From Rhodothermales bacterium (GTDB taxonomy: Bacteria; Bacteroidota; Rhodothermia; Rhodothermales; Bin80): a stretch of 64,000 nt of DNA. The stretch is from assembly GCA_951812585.1 (NCBI GenBank), contig OX638318.1, positions 2,912,380 through 2,976,379 on the forward strand, given 5' to 3'. Below, in pieces: positions 55,092 to 64,000 of the stretch; the stretch's first letter is position 1; each line of letters opens with the position of its first letter. The notes beneath the pieces are model-generated. The model was not told the origin of the DNA. It did not search any database and saw only the letters and a program-made list of their open reading frames with translations. The translations under genes were made by a program, and so were the position numbers.

Positions 55092-56117
55092 ATGGCACAT
55101 GCGGTGACGCTAATTCCTGGTGACGGGATCGGCCCGGAGGTAACCCGTGCCACCGTGCGCGTGCTGGAAGCCACTGGGGTTGCGTTCGCTTGGGAAACGT
55201 TCGATGCTGTAGGCTACAAGGGCGTTGAGCAGCATGGCATGCCGCTGCCAGAAGCGGTCGTATCGTCCATTCGCCGCAATGGCGTGGCACTCAAGGGTCC
55301 CGTCACGACGCCAGTGGGTAAAGGCTTTCGCAGCGTCAACGTTTCGCTTAGGCAGCAGCTGGACCTGTTCGCGAATGTGCGGCCCTGCAAGGCGCTGCCG
55401 GGCGTTGTAACGCCGTTTGCGGACGTTGATCTGGTGATCTTTCGGGAGAACACGGAGGGACTCTATCGCGGCATCGAGTATTATGACGACCGCCTAGAGG
55501 TAGCTGACTCCATTGCGCGCGTCACGAGGCGGGGCTCGCAGCGCATCATCCGCTTCGCATTTGAATATGCGCAGGCGCATAGCAGAAGGGCGATTACCCT
55601 GGTGCACAAGGCAAACATCCTGAAGGCTACGACGGGTATGTTTCTGGAAGAAGGCCGCCGGCTGGCGCGAGAGTACCCTGATGTGACCTTCAATGACTGC
55701 ATCATCGATAACATGGCGTTGCAGCTGGTCATGCGACCCCATGCACACGACTGCATCGTTACGACGAACCTGTTTGGCGACATCTTGAGCGACCTCTGCG
55801 CAGGACTGGTCGGCGGCCTGGGCACGGTGCCCGGAGCCAATGTGGGTGATGCTGCGGCGATCTTTGAGGCGGTGCATGGCAGCGCGCCGGACATTGCGGG
55901 TCAGGGTATCGCCAACCCCACGGCGCTCCTGCAAAGCGGCGTGATGATGCTTCGCTACCTCAACGAAGATCGCGCCGCAGATCGCTTGCAGCAGGCCATC
56001 ATCGACAGCTATTCCGCGGGCGCGGCACTAACCCGCGACATGGGCGGCACCGCTGATACGGAAACCTTCACCCACAACCTTATTGCGCGCCTCAGCGCGC
56101 AGCATCAGTCCAGATGA
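55092..56117 (+). CDS. Isocitrate/isopropylmalate dehydrogenase family protein, probable NAD-type isocitrate dehydrogenase
   Basis: 341 residues from ATG 55092, immediately before the first strand (VTLIPGDGIGPEVTRA). Substrate-binding SVNVSLRQQLDLFANVRPCK, FRENTEGLYRGIEYY, the catalytic Lys in VHKANILKATTGMF, DNMALQLVMRP, TTNLFGDILSDLCAGLVGG and HGSAPDIAGQGIANP are all present. The SVNVSLRQ and FRENTEGLY blocks favour NAD-dependent isocitrate (or homoisocitrate) over isopropylmalate. A terminator hairpin ends 18 bases upstream. It overlaps the DUF4293 gene start (ATGA). Confidence 0.9.
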   Translation: MAHAVTLIPGDGIGPEVTRATVRVLEATGVAFAWETFDAVGYKGVEQHGMPLPEAVVSSIRRNGVALKGPVTTPVGKGFRSVNVSLRQQLDLFANVRPCKALPGVVTPFADVDLVIFRENTEGLYRGIEYYDDRLEVADSIARVTRRGSQRIIRFAFEYAQAHSRRAITLVHKANILKATTGMFLEEGRRLAREYPDVTFNDCIIDNMALQLVMRPHAHDCIVTTNLFGDILSDLCAGLVGGLGTVPGANVGDAAAIFEAVHGSAPDIAGQGIANPTALLQSGVMMLRYLNEDRAADRLQQAIIDSYSAGAALTRDMGGTADTETFTHNLIARLSAQHQSR

Positions 56118-56527
56118 TCCAGCGAATTCAGACCCTGTACCTGGCGGTAGCTATTGCGGCCCTGAGTGGCTACCTGTTGTCCGATCTGCCGAGCGCCAAC
56201 GGCGTGGAGTGGCAGATGTACATCGCGTACAGCCTGGGCCTTTCAGTGATTGGGCTGGCCCTGGTTGGAATCTTCAAGTTCAAGAGCCGCGAAAAGCAAC
56301 AGACATTCATCACGATAGCCTTGGCGGAGATGGTCGTGTTCGCTGCGTTCATCTATGGTACGCTGTACTTTGCGGGCAACCTCTACTTCAGATCGGACGC
56401 AGGCATGGATGCGGGGCGGCTGGCGATGCTCTTGATGCCGGTGGTAGCCTATGTATGTCTTCGGCTCGCCCTCGCTAGTATTAAGCGAGACATCAGGCTG
56501 GTTGCATCGGCGGATCAGCTGCGATAG
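56114..56527 (+). CDS. DUF4293-like four-helix membrane protein
   Basis: 137 residues with four hydrophobic helices (TLYLAVAIAALSGYLLSDL, YIAYSLGLSVIGLALVGIF, TIALAEMVVFAAFIYGTLYF, LAMLLMPVVAYVCLRLALA). The MIQRIQTLYL start and overall pattern fit DUF4293, a Bacteroidota-lineage family of unknown function. Its start overlaps the dehydrogenase stop by four bases. The 3' end overlaps the convergent glycosyltransferase stop by 13 bases. Confidence 0.85.
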   Translation: MIQRIQTLYLAVAIAALSGYLLSDLPSANGVEWQMYIAYSLGLSVIGLALVGIFKFKSREKQQTFITIALAEMVVFAAFIYGTLYFAGNLYFRSDAGMDAGRLAMLLMPVVAYVCLRLALASIKRDIRLVASADQLR

Positions 56528-57540
56528 GCGAAACGACGTTTAGGAAGCGACGAGAAGGTTTTTCGCCTCTTGACATAGTAGTCCCAGAGGATGCTGCCGC
56601 GATAGGCGTTCGGCGTGCGGTCCGGGGCGCGGTCGTCCCGGAATTCACGGCACCGCCGAAGGGCGTCCCGGTACCCACGCAGGATCGCTCCGGTGCCCTT
56701 CCACTGTCCCGTAAGGAGCAGTCTGGCAGCCAGCGCTCCTTCAATCGCCATCCGCTGCACCAAAACCGGCAGAAAGTGTGCTCGGGGTACATTCTTGTAG
56801 AGCATCCAAAGACTGTTGCGAATATTGAAATACAGCCGCCAGGGCTCGTAGTTGAAACCGGTGTCGCCGCGGACATGGAAGACGCGGCTGTGCGGCACAA
56901 AGCCGATGCGAAACCCATGGCGGCGCAAGCGCCAGCAGAGGTCTATCTCCTCCATGTGCATCTGAAAGCGTTCGTCCAGCAAGCCCGCCTGGGCGAGTGC
57001 CGACTGTCTGAGCAGCAACGCGCAACCGCCGGCGTAATCCAAATCGCAAGCATCATTGTACTGCCCATGGTCCTGCTCTTTGGTGCCCAGGATGTGGCCG
57101 CGCGTAAAGGCGTAGCCAAGCCGATCCAGGAATCCTCCGGCGGCTCCGCCGTAGCCGAAGCGGTCGCGCCGGTCGTACTGCAGTACCTTGGGCTGCAACG
57201 CGCCGAAAGATGCGTCTCTTTCGGCAGCTTCCACGAGCGGCCGGAGCCATCCGGCCGGCGTTTCTATGTCGTTGTTGAGCAGTACGACATACTTGCCTGT
57301 GGCCGCTCGGATCGCTTTGTTGTTGCCCTTGCAAAAGAGATAGTTTTCTGCATGGCGAAGGATGCGGACCGTGGGATATTGCGCAGCTATCCACGCGCAC
57401 GAGTCGTCGGTTGAAGCGTTGTCCGCGAAAATGATCTCCAGGTTCGGGTAGTCGGTGGCAACAACCGAGGGGAGGCACTGCTTTATGAGGTCCAGCGCAT
57501 TCCACGAGAGTATGATCAGCGTTACGCGGGGCATTGGCAT
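56515..57540 (-). CDS. Family 2 glycosyltransferase
   Basis: 341 residues. GT-A fold motifs are VTLIILSWNALDLIKQCL, IIFADNASTDDSCAWI (nucleotide-sugar binding), GNNKAIRAATGKYVVLLNND (the DxD-equivalent), LDYAGGCALLLRQSAL and MHMEEIDLCWRLRRHGF. It resembles rhamnosyl or galactosyl transferases of surface polysaccharide synthesis. A C-terminal region with a hydrophobic patch (VLVQRMAIEGALAARLLL) suggests membrane contact. It is divergent from recQ, about 100 bases apart. Confidence 0.92.
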   Translation of the reverse strand: MPMPRVTLIILSWNALDLIKQCLPSVVATDYPNLEIIFADNASTDDSCAWIAAQYPTVRILRHAENYLFCKGNNKAIRAATGKYVVLLNNDIETPAGWLRPLVEAAERDASFGALQPKVLQYDRRDRFGYGGAAGGFLDRLGYAFTRGHILGTKEQDHGQYNDACDLDYAGGCALLLRQSALAQAGLLDERFQMHMEEIDLCWRLRRHGFRIGFVPHSRVFHVRGDTGFNYEPWRLYFNIRNSLWMLYKNVPRAHFLPVLVQRMAIEGALAARLLLTGQWKGTGAILRGYRDALRRCREFRDDRAPDRTPNAYRGSILWDYYVKRRKTFSSLPKRRFAYRS

Positions 57541-57644
57541 AAGCTGTGCGGGGGCGCTGTTCGGTGCAGGACAGCCGATTGGCGGCGGTCGTACTGCGGC
57601 ATCGTTCGGCGCGCGAAAACGCAGCGGATCGAATCGGGTTTCAC

Positions 57645-59588
57645 ATGGCTAAAGTGGATCAGCATAACGAGGCGCTCACCTATTTGCGTCAGCACTGGAA
57701 GCATGAGACCTTTCGCCCGGGTCAATGGGAGGCTATTCGTGCGCTGCTTGCGGGGCGCGATGCGATGGTGGTGCTGGCTACCGGAGGTGGCAAGTCCGTA
57801 TGCTATCAGGTGCCGGCTCTGGTTCTGCCCGGTTTGACGCTCGTGATCTCGCCGCTCGTCGCCCTGATGCAGAACCAGGTCCAAGGGCTCAAGGCGCGCG
57901 GCATCCGCGCTGCGTACCTGGAGGCCGGAATGAGTCCCAAGCAAGTATACAAATGCCTGGATGGTGCTGCTGATGGCTATTACAGTCTCCTGTACGTATC
58001 ACCGGAGCGACTTCGGACGCGGCTTTTCCGCGCCCGGGCACAGAGCCTTTCCGTCAAGCTGATCGCTGTCGACGAGGCGCATTGCGTCAGCGTGTGGGGT
58101 CATGACTTTCGCACAAGCTATCGGTCCATCCCGGACGTTTACGACCTCTTCGGCCGTCCGCCCGTGATTGCAACGACCGCCACCGCGACGCCGCGGGTGC
58201 GGGCAGATATCGTCGACGGACTTTTGTTGCGGGGCCCCGTCAAGGTGGTAGCCACCTTTGACCGGCCCAACGTCACGCTGCGCCTGGTCCAGGACAAAGA
58301 CAAACAAAGTGAGCTTCGACGCATCCTGCAAAGCCAGCCTGGCGGTAGCGGCATCGTCTATGCCGGGACGCGGCGTGCGGTGCAGATCTGGGCGCGGCGT
58401 TTGCGGAAGGAAGGCCATACTGTGGCGGCCTACCATGCTGGGCTCACCAAGCGCGGGCGCGCGACAGCACAGCGGCGGTGGATGCAGCGCAAGGCCCGCA
58501 TTGTGGTTGCGACAAACGCATTCGGCATGGGAGTAGACAAGCCCGACGTACGGTTTGTTGTGCACCTGGAGCCGCCATATTCGCTGGAAGCGTACTACCA
58601 GGAAGCGGGCCGTGCGGGACGGGATGGCAAGCCTGCGGAAGCAGTGCTTTTTGCGAGTGCGGCCGACGAGCAGCGGCAAACAGCTGTGGTGGTGCGCCGG
58701 TATCCGACGCCGAAGCAGGTGACTGCGGTGTATGAGGCCATCTGCACGTTGGCTGGGCTGGCCATCGGCAGCTTTCCCGACTGTCCGGTGCCCATTGAGC
58801 TTGCGGCGGTTTCCAAGGCGTCGGGGTTGCCGCCTGCCGCGGTGGAGCGCATCGTACGACTCTTGGAGGCGGAGGGCATATGGAGAATGTTGCCAGGCCA
58901 TGTCGGCAATGGCCTGATCCGACTTTGGCAACCGCCGCATGTTATCCGCAGGTTCAGCCGGCAACTGACCAACGAGGATCGCTACCGGTTCGTCATTGCT
59001 CTGCTGCGCGCTGTGGAAGCGGGTGCCTATCGAGCATGGACGCCGGTTGACCTGAGCACGCTGGCTGAAGCGTTGTCGTTGTCCCAAGCGCAGTTGTCCT
59101 GGGAGCTGTCGTTTCTGGAAGAGAGAGCACTGCTATCGTGGCGCACCATTGCGGGTGACTTGCGTGTACGTTTCAACCATGTCCGCACGGCGCAGGTGAT
59201 GGTGGATCATGCGGCCATCTGGCGCAATCGGGAGCGCGCAAAAGCGCAGCTGTTGGACATGCGTCGGTACATCCAGGCCACGCAGTGTCGCATGCAGCTT
59301 CTTCTCAAGTACTTTGGCGAAGCTGCGACGAAGCCATGCGGTCGCTGTGATCTGTGCACGAACGGTGCACAGGTTACGAGCGCCGATCAGTCCCACCTGC
59401 TCCGGTTGCTGAAACTCACGCGCGACCGCAAACCATACGACCAGTGCGGACTGTCTCCGACCGATCTGGAGAAGTTCCTCAGCTTCCTGATCGCGGAGCA
59501 GTTCATCCGCATGCGGAATGGCCGATCCTACGAACTGACCCAGAAGGGCGAGGCCTGGCTGGTGCAGTCCCCACCGCGTGCCGATTAG
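57645..59588 (+). CDS. recQ: ATP-dependent DNA helicase RecQ
   Basis: 647 residues from ATG 57645, placed before the first helicase motif. Walker A is ATGGGKSVCYQVPAL, motif II is DEAHCVSVWGHDFR (canonical HCISQWGHDFR with changes), motif III TTATATPRVR, and motif VI QEAGRAGRDGKP. The RecQ zinc-binding region contains CRMQLLLKYFGE and CGRCDLC, and a winged-helix segment follows. No HRDC domain is seen, so the protein is a short RecQ. It unwinds DNA in recombination and repair. Confidence 0.94.
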   Translation: MAKVDQHNEALTYLRQHWKHETFRPGQWEAIRALLAGRDAMVVLATGGGKSVCYQVPALVLPGLTLVISPLVALMQNQVQGLKARGIRAAYLEAGMSPKQVYKCLDGAADGYYSLLYVSPERLRTRLFRARAQSLSVKLIAVDEAHCVSVWGHDFRTSYRSIPDVYDLFGRPPVIATTATATPRVRADIVDGLLLRGPVKVVATFDRPNVTLRLVQDKDKQSELRRILQSQPGGSGIVYAGTRRAVQIWARRLRKEGHTVAAYHAGLTKRGRATAQRRWMQRKARIVVATNAFGMGVDKPDVRFVVHLEPPYSLEAYYQEAGRAGRDGKPAEAVLFASAADEQRQTAVVVRRYPTPKQVTAVYEAICTLAGLAIGSFPDCPVPIELAAVSKASGLPPAAVERIVRLLEAEGIWRMLPGHVGNGLIRLWQPPHVIRRFSRQLTNEDRYRFVIALLRAVEAGAYRAWTPVDLSTLAEALSLSQAQLSWELSFLEERALLSWRTIAGDLRVRFNHVRTAQVMVDHAAIWRNRERAKAQLLDMRRYIQATQCRMQLLLKYFGEAATKPCGRCDLCTNGAQVTSADQSHLLRLLKLTRDRKPYDQCGLSPTDLEKFLSFLIAEQFIRMRNGRSYELTQKGEAWLVQSPPRAD

Positions 59589-59642
59589 GCGCTCTGCGCG
59601 AACTGCTTTAAACCTGCACGGACCGATCTGGTAGCGCGCGCC

Positions 59643-59696
59643 GGCGGCATGGCACAGCTACGGATGGGCGGCATGGCACGGCTACATACGTGTAGC
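59643..59696. repeat. 19-bp direct repeat followed by a UACG hairpin
   Basis: GGCGGCATGGCACAGCTAC (59643-59661) recurs with one change at 59667-59685. The second copy runs into a 6-base stem GCTACA/TGTAGC with loop TACG (59681-59696). It lies between the convergent recQ and DUF4296 genes and may serve as a weak bidirectional terminator, though no T-tract follows. Confidence 0.5.
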
Positions 59697-59813
59697 TGTG
59701 GGCTGTGGGCTGAACTGAAGTAGCTTGAGGCTGAAGAGGGCCGGCGACGCATTGCGTACGGCCCGGATTTGCGGCGCGCTGGGATGCAGCGCCAGGCAGT
59801 GCTGACATGGTCC

Positions 59814-60128
59814 TCAGCGCAGTCTCCGCATCTGCTGGGATTCCAAGCGGTCAACGACCTGGGCGTACAGGTCTACATAAGCCTCTGGATGGCGCGCGTA
59901 ATAGTCCATGAGCGCCGCGAAGCTGGTTGAATCCAAACCATGGCGGGCCAAGATCGTGTCGCGGCCTGGCGTATACAGCTCCAGCTCTTGGCGGGCATGG
60001 GCCAAGTGCAGGTCCACAAACAGTGCCACGGCCAGGCTGTCGGATGTCAGCGGGCCAGGGCCCTGCGGGACCGAACAGTGGACGAGTGCGCACAAGGCGA
60101 ACACACCCAGCATACTTCGCGTGGTCAT
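59814..60128 (-). CDS. DUF4296-like small lipoprotein
   Basis: 104 residues. The N-terminus MLGVFALCALVHCS is a lipoprotein signal. The rest (LFVDLHLAHARQELELY, ARHGLDSTSFAALMDYYARH, YAQVVDRLESQQ) matches the DUF4296 pattern of short helical Bacteroidota lipoproteins. Function unknown. Its ATG overlaps the stop of the DUF4837-like gene by four bases, indicating an operon. Confidence 0.85.
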   Translation of the reverse strand: MTTRSMLGVFALCALVHCSVPQGPGPLTSDSLAVALFVDLHLAHARQELELYTPGRDTILARHGLDSTSFAALMDYYARHPEAYVDLYAQVVDRLESQQMRRLR

Positions 60129-61228
60129 CCTTCGGCGCTTAAGGCTTCATCCCGCGCTGTGCGGAAGGTGTAGGCGATGACCTCAAGCTGGCGCAGGAAT
60201 TCGCGCTTGGGAAATCCTGGAGCAAACAGCATGCCGTCGATCATGTACATACGTGCGCTGGGCTCGTCGTAGAAGGCATAGGTGACGAAGGCACCGCCTT
60301 GTCCAAACTGAAACCTTCGCCCGTTTTCTTCTCCTACCATCTCCCACAGGCCACGAATCTCGAACCCGTATCGCCCCTTGAAATCCAACGTGTCTACGGT
60401 GATGGGCTGGGTCATCACCACCTCAACGACGCCCCCTTGGGATCCCTCCATGTACTGCTTGGTGAGCGCGTTGCGAAGCAGGAGAACGTTCTCGGGCGTC
60501 AGTGTCGTGGGATCTACGCGCTCCTGGTAGTAGACAAAAAGGCTGCGCCACGTATCGGTCAGAATGCGCCTGAGCCACACGAAGTTGGCGGTGTCCGTGG
60601 CGACGACATAGTCGTGCTGCACATTGACGGCGAAGCCATGGCCCTCCATCAGGACCTCTTCCAGATTTCGTTGCCGACCTATGTCGAACAACTCCCGGTA
60701 CATTCGCTCGCGTGTCGCCAAGTTGTATGAATACACGAGGTCGTTGCTGAATGTGGCGATGGCCTGGGCCAATTCAGCATTGTCGCGCGCCACAACATAG
60801 TGGACCTCTTGCCTGCGCCGCCATTCGTCTGAGCGCCCGAAGATCAGCGGCGTGCCCTGCAGGATCGGATCGCGGACTTCTGCCGAGAGCCGATGGTACA
60901 GCCACCGCGACTCGTAAGCTGTTGTATCACCGATGATGCCCACGATCAAAACGTTGCGGTGATCCTGGATGGACTCCAGCGCATCCTGCGAGGTGTAGTG
61001 CACCGGGTTCAGAAGGAAATTCGGCTCCCGCGAGGGCAAGGTCAAGATCGGCCCGCCAATGGTGGCACGGAGCGTGTCGCCGACGAACGAATTCCAGAGC
61101 GTGGAGTCAATAAGTACGGCGACCTGTCCTTCGCGGCCTCCAGCCTCGGAGCGATAGTCCCCGCTTAAGGCGCCGCATCCACCAGCAAAAAGAGTCAGGG
61201 CGGCGATGATCTGTGGTGCTGTTTTCAT
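60125..61228 (-). CDS. DUF4837-like lipoprotein
   Basis: 367 residues with a lipoprotein signal (IIAALTLFAGGCG). Blocks GGREGQVAVLIDSTLW, LLNPVHYTSQDALE, RNVLIVGIIGDT, GFAVNVQHDYVVATDTANFVWLRR and RGLWEMVGEENGRRFQF fit DUF4837, a Bacteroidota family without known function. It lies nine bases downstream of trpA on the same strand. Confidence 0.88.
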   Translation of the reverse strand: MKTAPQIIAALTLFAGGCGALSGDYRSEAGGREGQVAVLIDSTLWNSFVGDTLRATIGGPILTLPSREPNFLLNPVHYTSQDALESIQDHRNVLIVGIIGDTTAYESRWLYHRLSAEVRDPILQGTPLIFGRSDEWRRRQEVHYVVARDNAELAQAIATFSNDLVYSYNLATRERMYRELFDIGRQRNLEEVLMEGHGFAVNVQHDYVVATDTANFVWLRRILTDTWRSLFVYYQERVDPTTLTPENVLLLRNALTKQYMEGSQGGVVEVVMTQPITVDTLDFKGRYGFEIRGLWEMVGEENGRRFQFGQGGAFVTYAFYDEPSARMYMIDGMLFAPGFPKREFLRQLEVIAYTFRTARDEALSAEG

Positions 61229-61237
61229 GTGTAGCGG

Positions 61238-62053
61238 TTACTCTTTAGACGGGTAGAGGTCCTGCGCGAATCGTTGGACTGCATGCAGGCGGCGGTGCAT
61301 GCTCAGGGAGGGGTCATTCCAGAGTCCTTCAATGACATCCACCAGCGCGCTGCCAACGATGAATCCATCCGTATGCCGGCACAGCCACTGGGCATCGCGC
61401 TGCGTCTTGATGCCGAACCCCACCAGTAGCGGATTGCGTCGGATCGCCGTACGGACACGCGCAAGGTACGGTTCCAGGGCCGCCATTCGATGGGCCAAGG
61501 CTGCACCCGTGATTCCCGTTACACTGACGGCATAGACAAACCCGGAGCTCAAGCGATCAATCATCTGCATCCTTTCGCGCGTGGTATTGGGTGCCACCAG
61601 GAAGATAGTGTCCAAGTGGTGGGCCTTGGCCGACGCGGTAATCAATCCTGCTTCTTCCGGTGGCAGGTCAGGAATAATAAGTCCATCTACTCCGCTAGAG
61701 TGCGCGGCGGCGCAAAAGTTGCTTACGCCGTACTGCAGGATCGGGTTAATGTATCCCATCAGCACTAGCGGTATGTCGCTCGTCTGGCGAAAGGCGTGCG
61801 CGGTCCGAAAGGCGTCGTCCATCTGCACACCCCCGGCCAGCGCTCGTGCGCTGGACCGCTGAATGGGGAGCCCCTCCGCCAGTGGATCGCTAAACGGCAT
61901 GCCGAGCTCCAGAAAATCAGCACCGCCCGCCACCAGTGCGTGCAGGAGCGGCACCGTCGCGTCCAGGTCTGGAAAGCCGTTGGTCAGGAACAGCCCCATG
62001 GTCTTCCTTCGCGCAGCGACCCGTGCTGCAAACAGGGCGTTAAGCCGCGACAT
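61238..62053 (-). CDS. trpA: Tryptophan synthase alpha chain
   Basis: 271 residues. [38 protein letters not shown] (catalytic Glu and Asp), [38 protein letters not shown] and [14 protein letters not shown] are the family motifs. It cleaves indole-3-glycerol phosphate and passes indole to the beta chain. It overlaps trpB by 14 bases. Confidence 0.97.
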   Translation of the reverse strand: MSRLNALFAARVAARRKTMGLFLTNGFPDLDATVPLLHALVAGGADFLELGMPFSDPLAEGLPIQRSSARALAGGVQMDDAFRTAHAFRQTSDIPLVLMGYINPILQYGVSNFCAAAHSSGVDGLIIPDLPPEEAGLITASAKAHHLDTIFLVAPNTTRERMQMIDRLSSGFVYAVSVTGITGAALAHRMAALEPYLARVRTAIRRNPLLVGFGIKTQRDAQWLCRHTDGFIVGSALVDVIEGLWNDPSLSMHRRLHAVQRFAQDLYPSKE

Positions 62054-63314
62054 CCGCTCCCATGATGGTGGTCATATCCTTGTCGCCGCGCCCTGAGCAG
62101 CACAGCACCACGACATCGCTTGCCGTCATCTTTGGTGCCATGCGCGCCAAGGCAGCGACTGCATGGGCCGTTTCGAGCGCAGGGATGATCCCCTCTGTTT
62201 GCGACAAGAGCCTTACAGCGTGCAGCGCTTCCTCATCTGAAGCAACTTCGTACGTTATGCGGTGCAGGTCCTTCAGATAAGCGTGCTCCGGGCCAACGCC
62301 GGGGTAATCCAACCCTGCGGATATCGAATGCGCCGACATGACTTGGCCTTGCCCGTCTTGGAGGAGGTAGCTCAAGGCACCGTGCAGCACCCCGGGCGTG
62401 CCGCAGGAAAGGGTCGCTGCGTGGCGGCTATCCAGGCCTTCGCCTGCGGCCTCCACGCCGATCAGGCGGACGCGTGCGTCGCCCAGGAAAGAATAGAAGA
62501 GGCCCATGGCGTTGGAGCCTCCGCCGACGCAGGCGATGGCAACATCAGGACACGCGCGCCCCTCGTACTGAAGCAGCTGCGCACGTGCTTCCTTGCCGAT
62601 GACTTCCTGAAACGTCCGCACCATCATCGGATACGGGTGCGGCCCCACCACCGAGCCGATGATGTAGAACGTATTATGCGGATGGGACACCCAGTCGCGA
62701 ATGGCTTCATTAGTGGCATCCTTAAGCGTCTGGCTCCCGCTGATAGCCGGTCGTACTTCCGCACCCAGCATGCGCATGCGTTCTACATTGAGCCGTTGTC
62801 GCTGCATGTCTTCGGCACCCATGTAGACGATGCACTCCAGTGCGAACTTCGCCGCCACGGTGGCGGTAGCAACGCCGTGCTGGCCGGCGCCTGTTTCCGC
62901 AATGATGCGCGTTTTACCCATCCGGCGAGCCAGCAGAATTTGACCCACGGTATTGTTGATCTTATGCGCGCCGGTGTGGCAGAGGTCTTCGCGCTTGAGG
63001 TAGATGCGCGGACCACCCAATGCACGGCTAAGGCGATCAGCAAACGTGAGCGGGGTAGGGCGCCCCACGTAATCGCACAGAATTTGCCGGTAGTCTCGCT
63101 GGAATGATTCGCTGTCCCATGCCGCCCGAAAGGCGCGCGTGAGCGCATCCAGCTCAGGGATGAGAACCTCGGGCACGAAAGCACCGCCATACGCGCCAAA
63201 GCGACCCCTGTCATCGGGTGCAGCATAGGATGCCGCGTTCACAGGCTGCGGCGCCGGGGCGCCGGATGCTTTGCTCATGGCCTTCGGTGTCTTGGCATGG
63301 TGGGAGACGCTCAT
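62040..63314 (-). CDS. trpB: Tryptophan synthase beta chain
   Basis: 424 residues if begun at ATG 63314, or 412 from ATG 63278; both lie in copies of a 17-base direct repeat containing AAGG and ATG. Conserved blocks are [33 protein letters not shown] (PLP Lys), [32 protein letters not shown] and [15 protein letters not shown]. It condenses indole and serine. It overlaps trpF (ATGA) and trpA. Confidence 0.97.
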   Translation of the reverse strand: MSVSHHAKTPKAMSKASGAPAPQPVNAASYAAPDDRGRFGAYGGAFVPEVLIPELDALTRAFRAAWDSESFQRDYRQILCDYVGRPTPLTFADRLSRALGGPRIYLKREDLCHTGAHKINNTVGQILLARRMGKTRIIAETGAGQHGVATATVAAKFALECIVYMGAEDMQRQRLNVERMRMLGAEVRPAISGSQTLKDATNEAIRDWVSHPHNTFYIIGSVVGPHPYPMMVRTFQEVIGKEARAQLLQYEGRACPDVAIACVGGGSNAMGLFYSFLGDARVRLIGVEAAGEGLDSRHAATLSCGTPGVLHGALSYLLQDGQGQVMSAHSISAGLDYPGVGPEHAYLKDLHRITYEVASDEEALHAVRLLSQTEGIIPALETAHAVAALARMAPKMTASDVVVLCCSGRGDKDMTTIMGADVAA

Positions 63315-63325
63315 GGCCTTCGGTG
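63273..63325. repeat. Direct 17-bp repeat spanning two possible trpB starts
   Basis: GCTCATGGCCTTCGGTG occurs at 63273-63289 and again at 63309-63325, exactly 36 bases apart. On the minus strand each copy carries AAGG just upstream of an in-frame ATG, so both starts share the same local initiation context. It looks like a small tandem duplication. Confidence 0.8.
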
Positions 63326-63961
63326 ACTCACAGCATCGAACAGATCGGCCAAGAGTTCAAAGTCCTTGTGACCCGGTGCGGACTCCAGTCGGCTGGAGCA
63401 GTCCACGCCAACGGGGTTTGCCGCTTCCACCGCCTGAGCGATATTATCCGGCCCAATGCCGCCGGCAAGAATAATCGGAAAGCGGGCCGTAAGCGCTGCG
63501 GCGATGTCCCAGTTGAAAGCACGCCCCGTACCCCCGCGCAAATCAGGATGAAACGTGTCCAACAGGAAATACGCAGCGAACGGACGGTACGGGCGCATAC
63601 GCGCACGCAGCGATTCCACATCGGTGGCCGGCCTTACGCTGAAGGCTTTGATCACAGGACATACGATCCGCCGGCAGTATCCAGGCGACTCGTTTCCATG
63701 CAGTTGCACATAGTCGAATCCGGCCGACTCGGCAATCCTGTTGACCGTATCCAGGTCCTCGTTGACGAATACGCCAACGCTCTTGGGGCCGTAGATCCAC
63801 TCGATGATCGCCCGCGCATGGTCCGCGTCCACATGCCGGGGACTCTTCGCATACTGGACGAACCCTAGCATATCCGCGCCGGCTGCGGCAGCATAGCGTG
63901 CATCCTCCAGCGTGGTGATGCCGCAGATCTTGATGCTGAGCGTCTTGATGCTAAGTGTCAT
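63311..63961 (-). CDS. trpF: Phosphoribosylanthranilate isomerase
   Basis: 216 residues. [76 protein letters not shown] and [15 protein letters not shown] are typical motifs with the catalytic Cys (ICGIT) and Asp. The N-terminus duplicates TLSIK in tandem before ICGIT. It rearranges phosphoribosylanthranilate in tryptophan synthesis and heads the trpF-trpB-trpA block in this window; the upstream gene is cut by the edge. Confidence 0.96.
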   Translation of the reverse strand: MTLSIKTLSIKICGITTLEDARYAAAAGADMLGFVQYAKSPRHVDADHARAIIEWIYGPKSVGVFVNEDLDTVNRIAESAGFDYVQLHGNESPGYCRRIVCPVIKAFSVRPATDVESLRARMRPYRPFAAYFLLDTFHPDLRGGTGRAFNWDIAAALTARFPIILAGGIGPDNIAQAVEAANPVGVDCSSRLESAPGHKDFELLADLFDAVSHRRP

Positions 63962-64000
63962 AAACGTTGAGAATACCCTTCATATCTTCAAGTAATACTT
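63951..64000 (-). CDS. Possible 3' end of an upstream gene of the trp operon (partial)
   Basis: One minus-strand frame at the edge reads [15 protein letters not shown] and stops at 63951-63953, overlapping the trpF start by 11 bases. In related operons trpC or trpD often precedes trpF. Only about 15 codons are visible and another frame stops at a nearby TGA, so the identity and even coding status are uncertain. Confidence 0.25.
   Translation of the reverse strand, partial: VLLEDMKGILNVYDT

Overview
The window looks like a chromosomal segment of a high-GC member of the Bacteroidota/Rhodothermota lineage, most likely a Rhodothermia-type bacterium. Supporting signs are several secreted proteins with type IX secretion (T9SS) C-terminal sorting domains, a PorV/PorQ-type barrel, a carboxypeptidase-like-domain TonB-dependent receptor, and small lineage-specific families (DUF4293-, DUF4296- and DUF4837-like). 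The species cannot be determined from the sequence alone.

Layout. 0.2-3.6 kb: a MerR regulator whose stop codon lies inside a tRNA-Pro gene, a RodZ-like HTH/membrane protein, and a convergent ROK kinase + DUF1080 pair. 3.6-9.8 kb: an insertion-sequence graveyard (ISNCY-like, IS1634-like, IS1380-like and TnpB remnants, all broken) enclosing a lower-GC orphan membrane protein, a HEAT-like secreted protein and an M15 peptidase that has lost its start. 9.9-20.9 kb: a divergent accessory region with a lipoprotein combining propeller, HEAT and cytochrome c domains on one side. On the other side are a gluconate-dehydrogenase-subunit-3-like protein, TIM-barrel sugar isomerases, Gfo/Idh/MocA oxidoreductases, a SUMF1-fold lipoprotein, ApbE and a methyltransferase. 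21.2-24.1 kb: a subtilisin with a sorting domain. 24.4-25.0 kb: a 611-bp IS deletion derivative with 18-bp inverted ends. 25.0-32.4 kb: further sugar genes (SIS domain, Gfo/Idh/MocA, UlaG-like hydrolase, then a four-gene Tat-exported isomerase/oxidoreductase operon).

33.1-44.3 kb: a T9SS surface operon (TonB receptor, 1132-residue sorted protein, PorV-like barrel, PGRP amidase) preceded by an FG-GAP sorted protein and a hairpin terminator. 44.5-52.7 kb: a MetE-like methyltransferase, tRNA-Asp and tRNA-Phe, acetyl-CoA synthetase, a BadF/BcrA-type sugar kinase, a penicillin-acylase homologue and a CtpA-type protease. 52.9-56.5 kb: an ExbB / small membrane protein / ExbD / ExbD energiser operon, then isocitrate/isopropylmalate dehydrogenase and a DUF4293 protein. 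56.5-64 kb: a glycosyltransferase, RecQ, two lineage-specific lipoproteins and trpF-trpB-trpA running into the window edge.

The most distinctive theme is a large, dispersed set of exported sugar-modifying enzymes: at least four Gfo/Idh/MocA proteins, five TIM-barrel isomerases and DUF1080, next to redox partners (cytochrome c, gluconate-DH subunit 3, ApbE). This resembles the 3-keto-sugar route described for Bacteroidota glycoside processing. The specific combination here, an orphan subunit 3, ApbE and a SUMF1-fold lipoprotein lacking the FGE cysteines, is the best candidate for an undescribed system.
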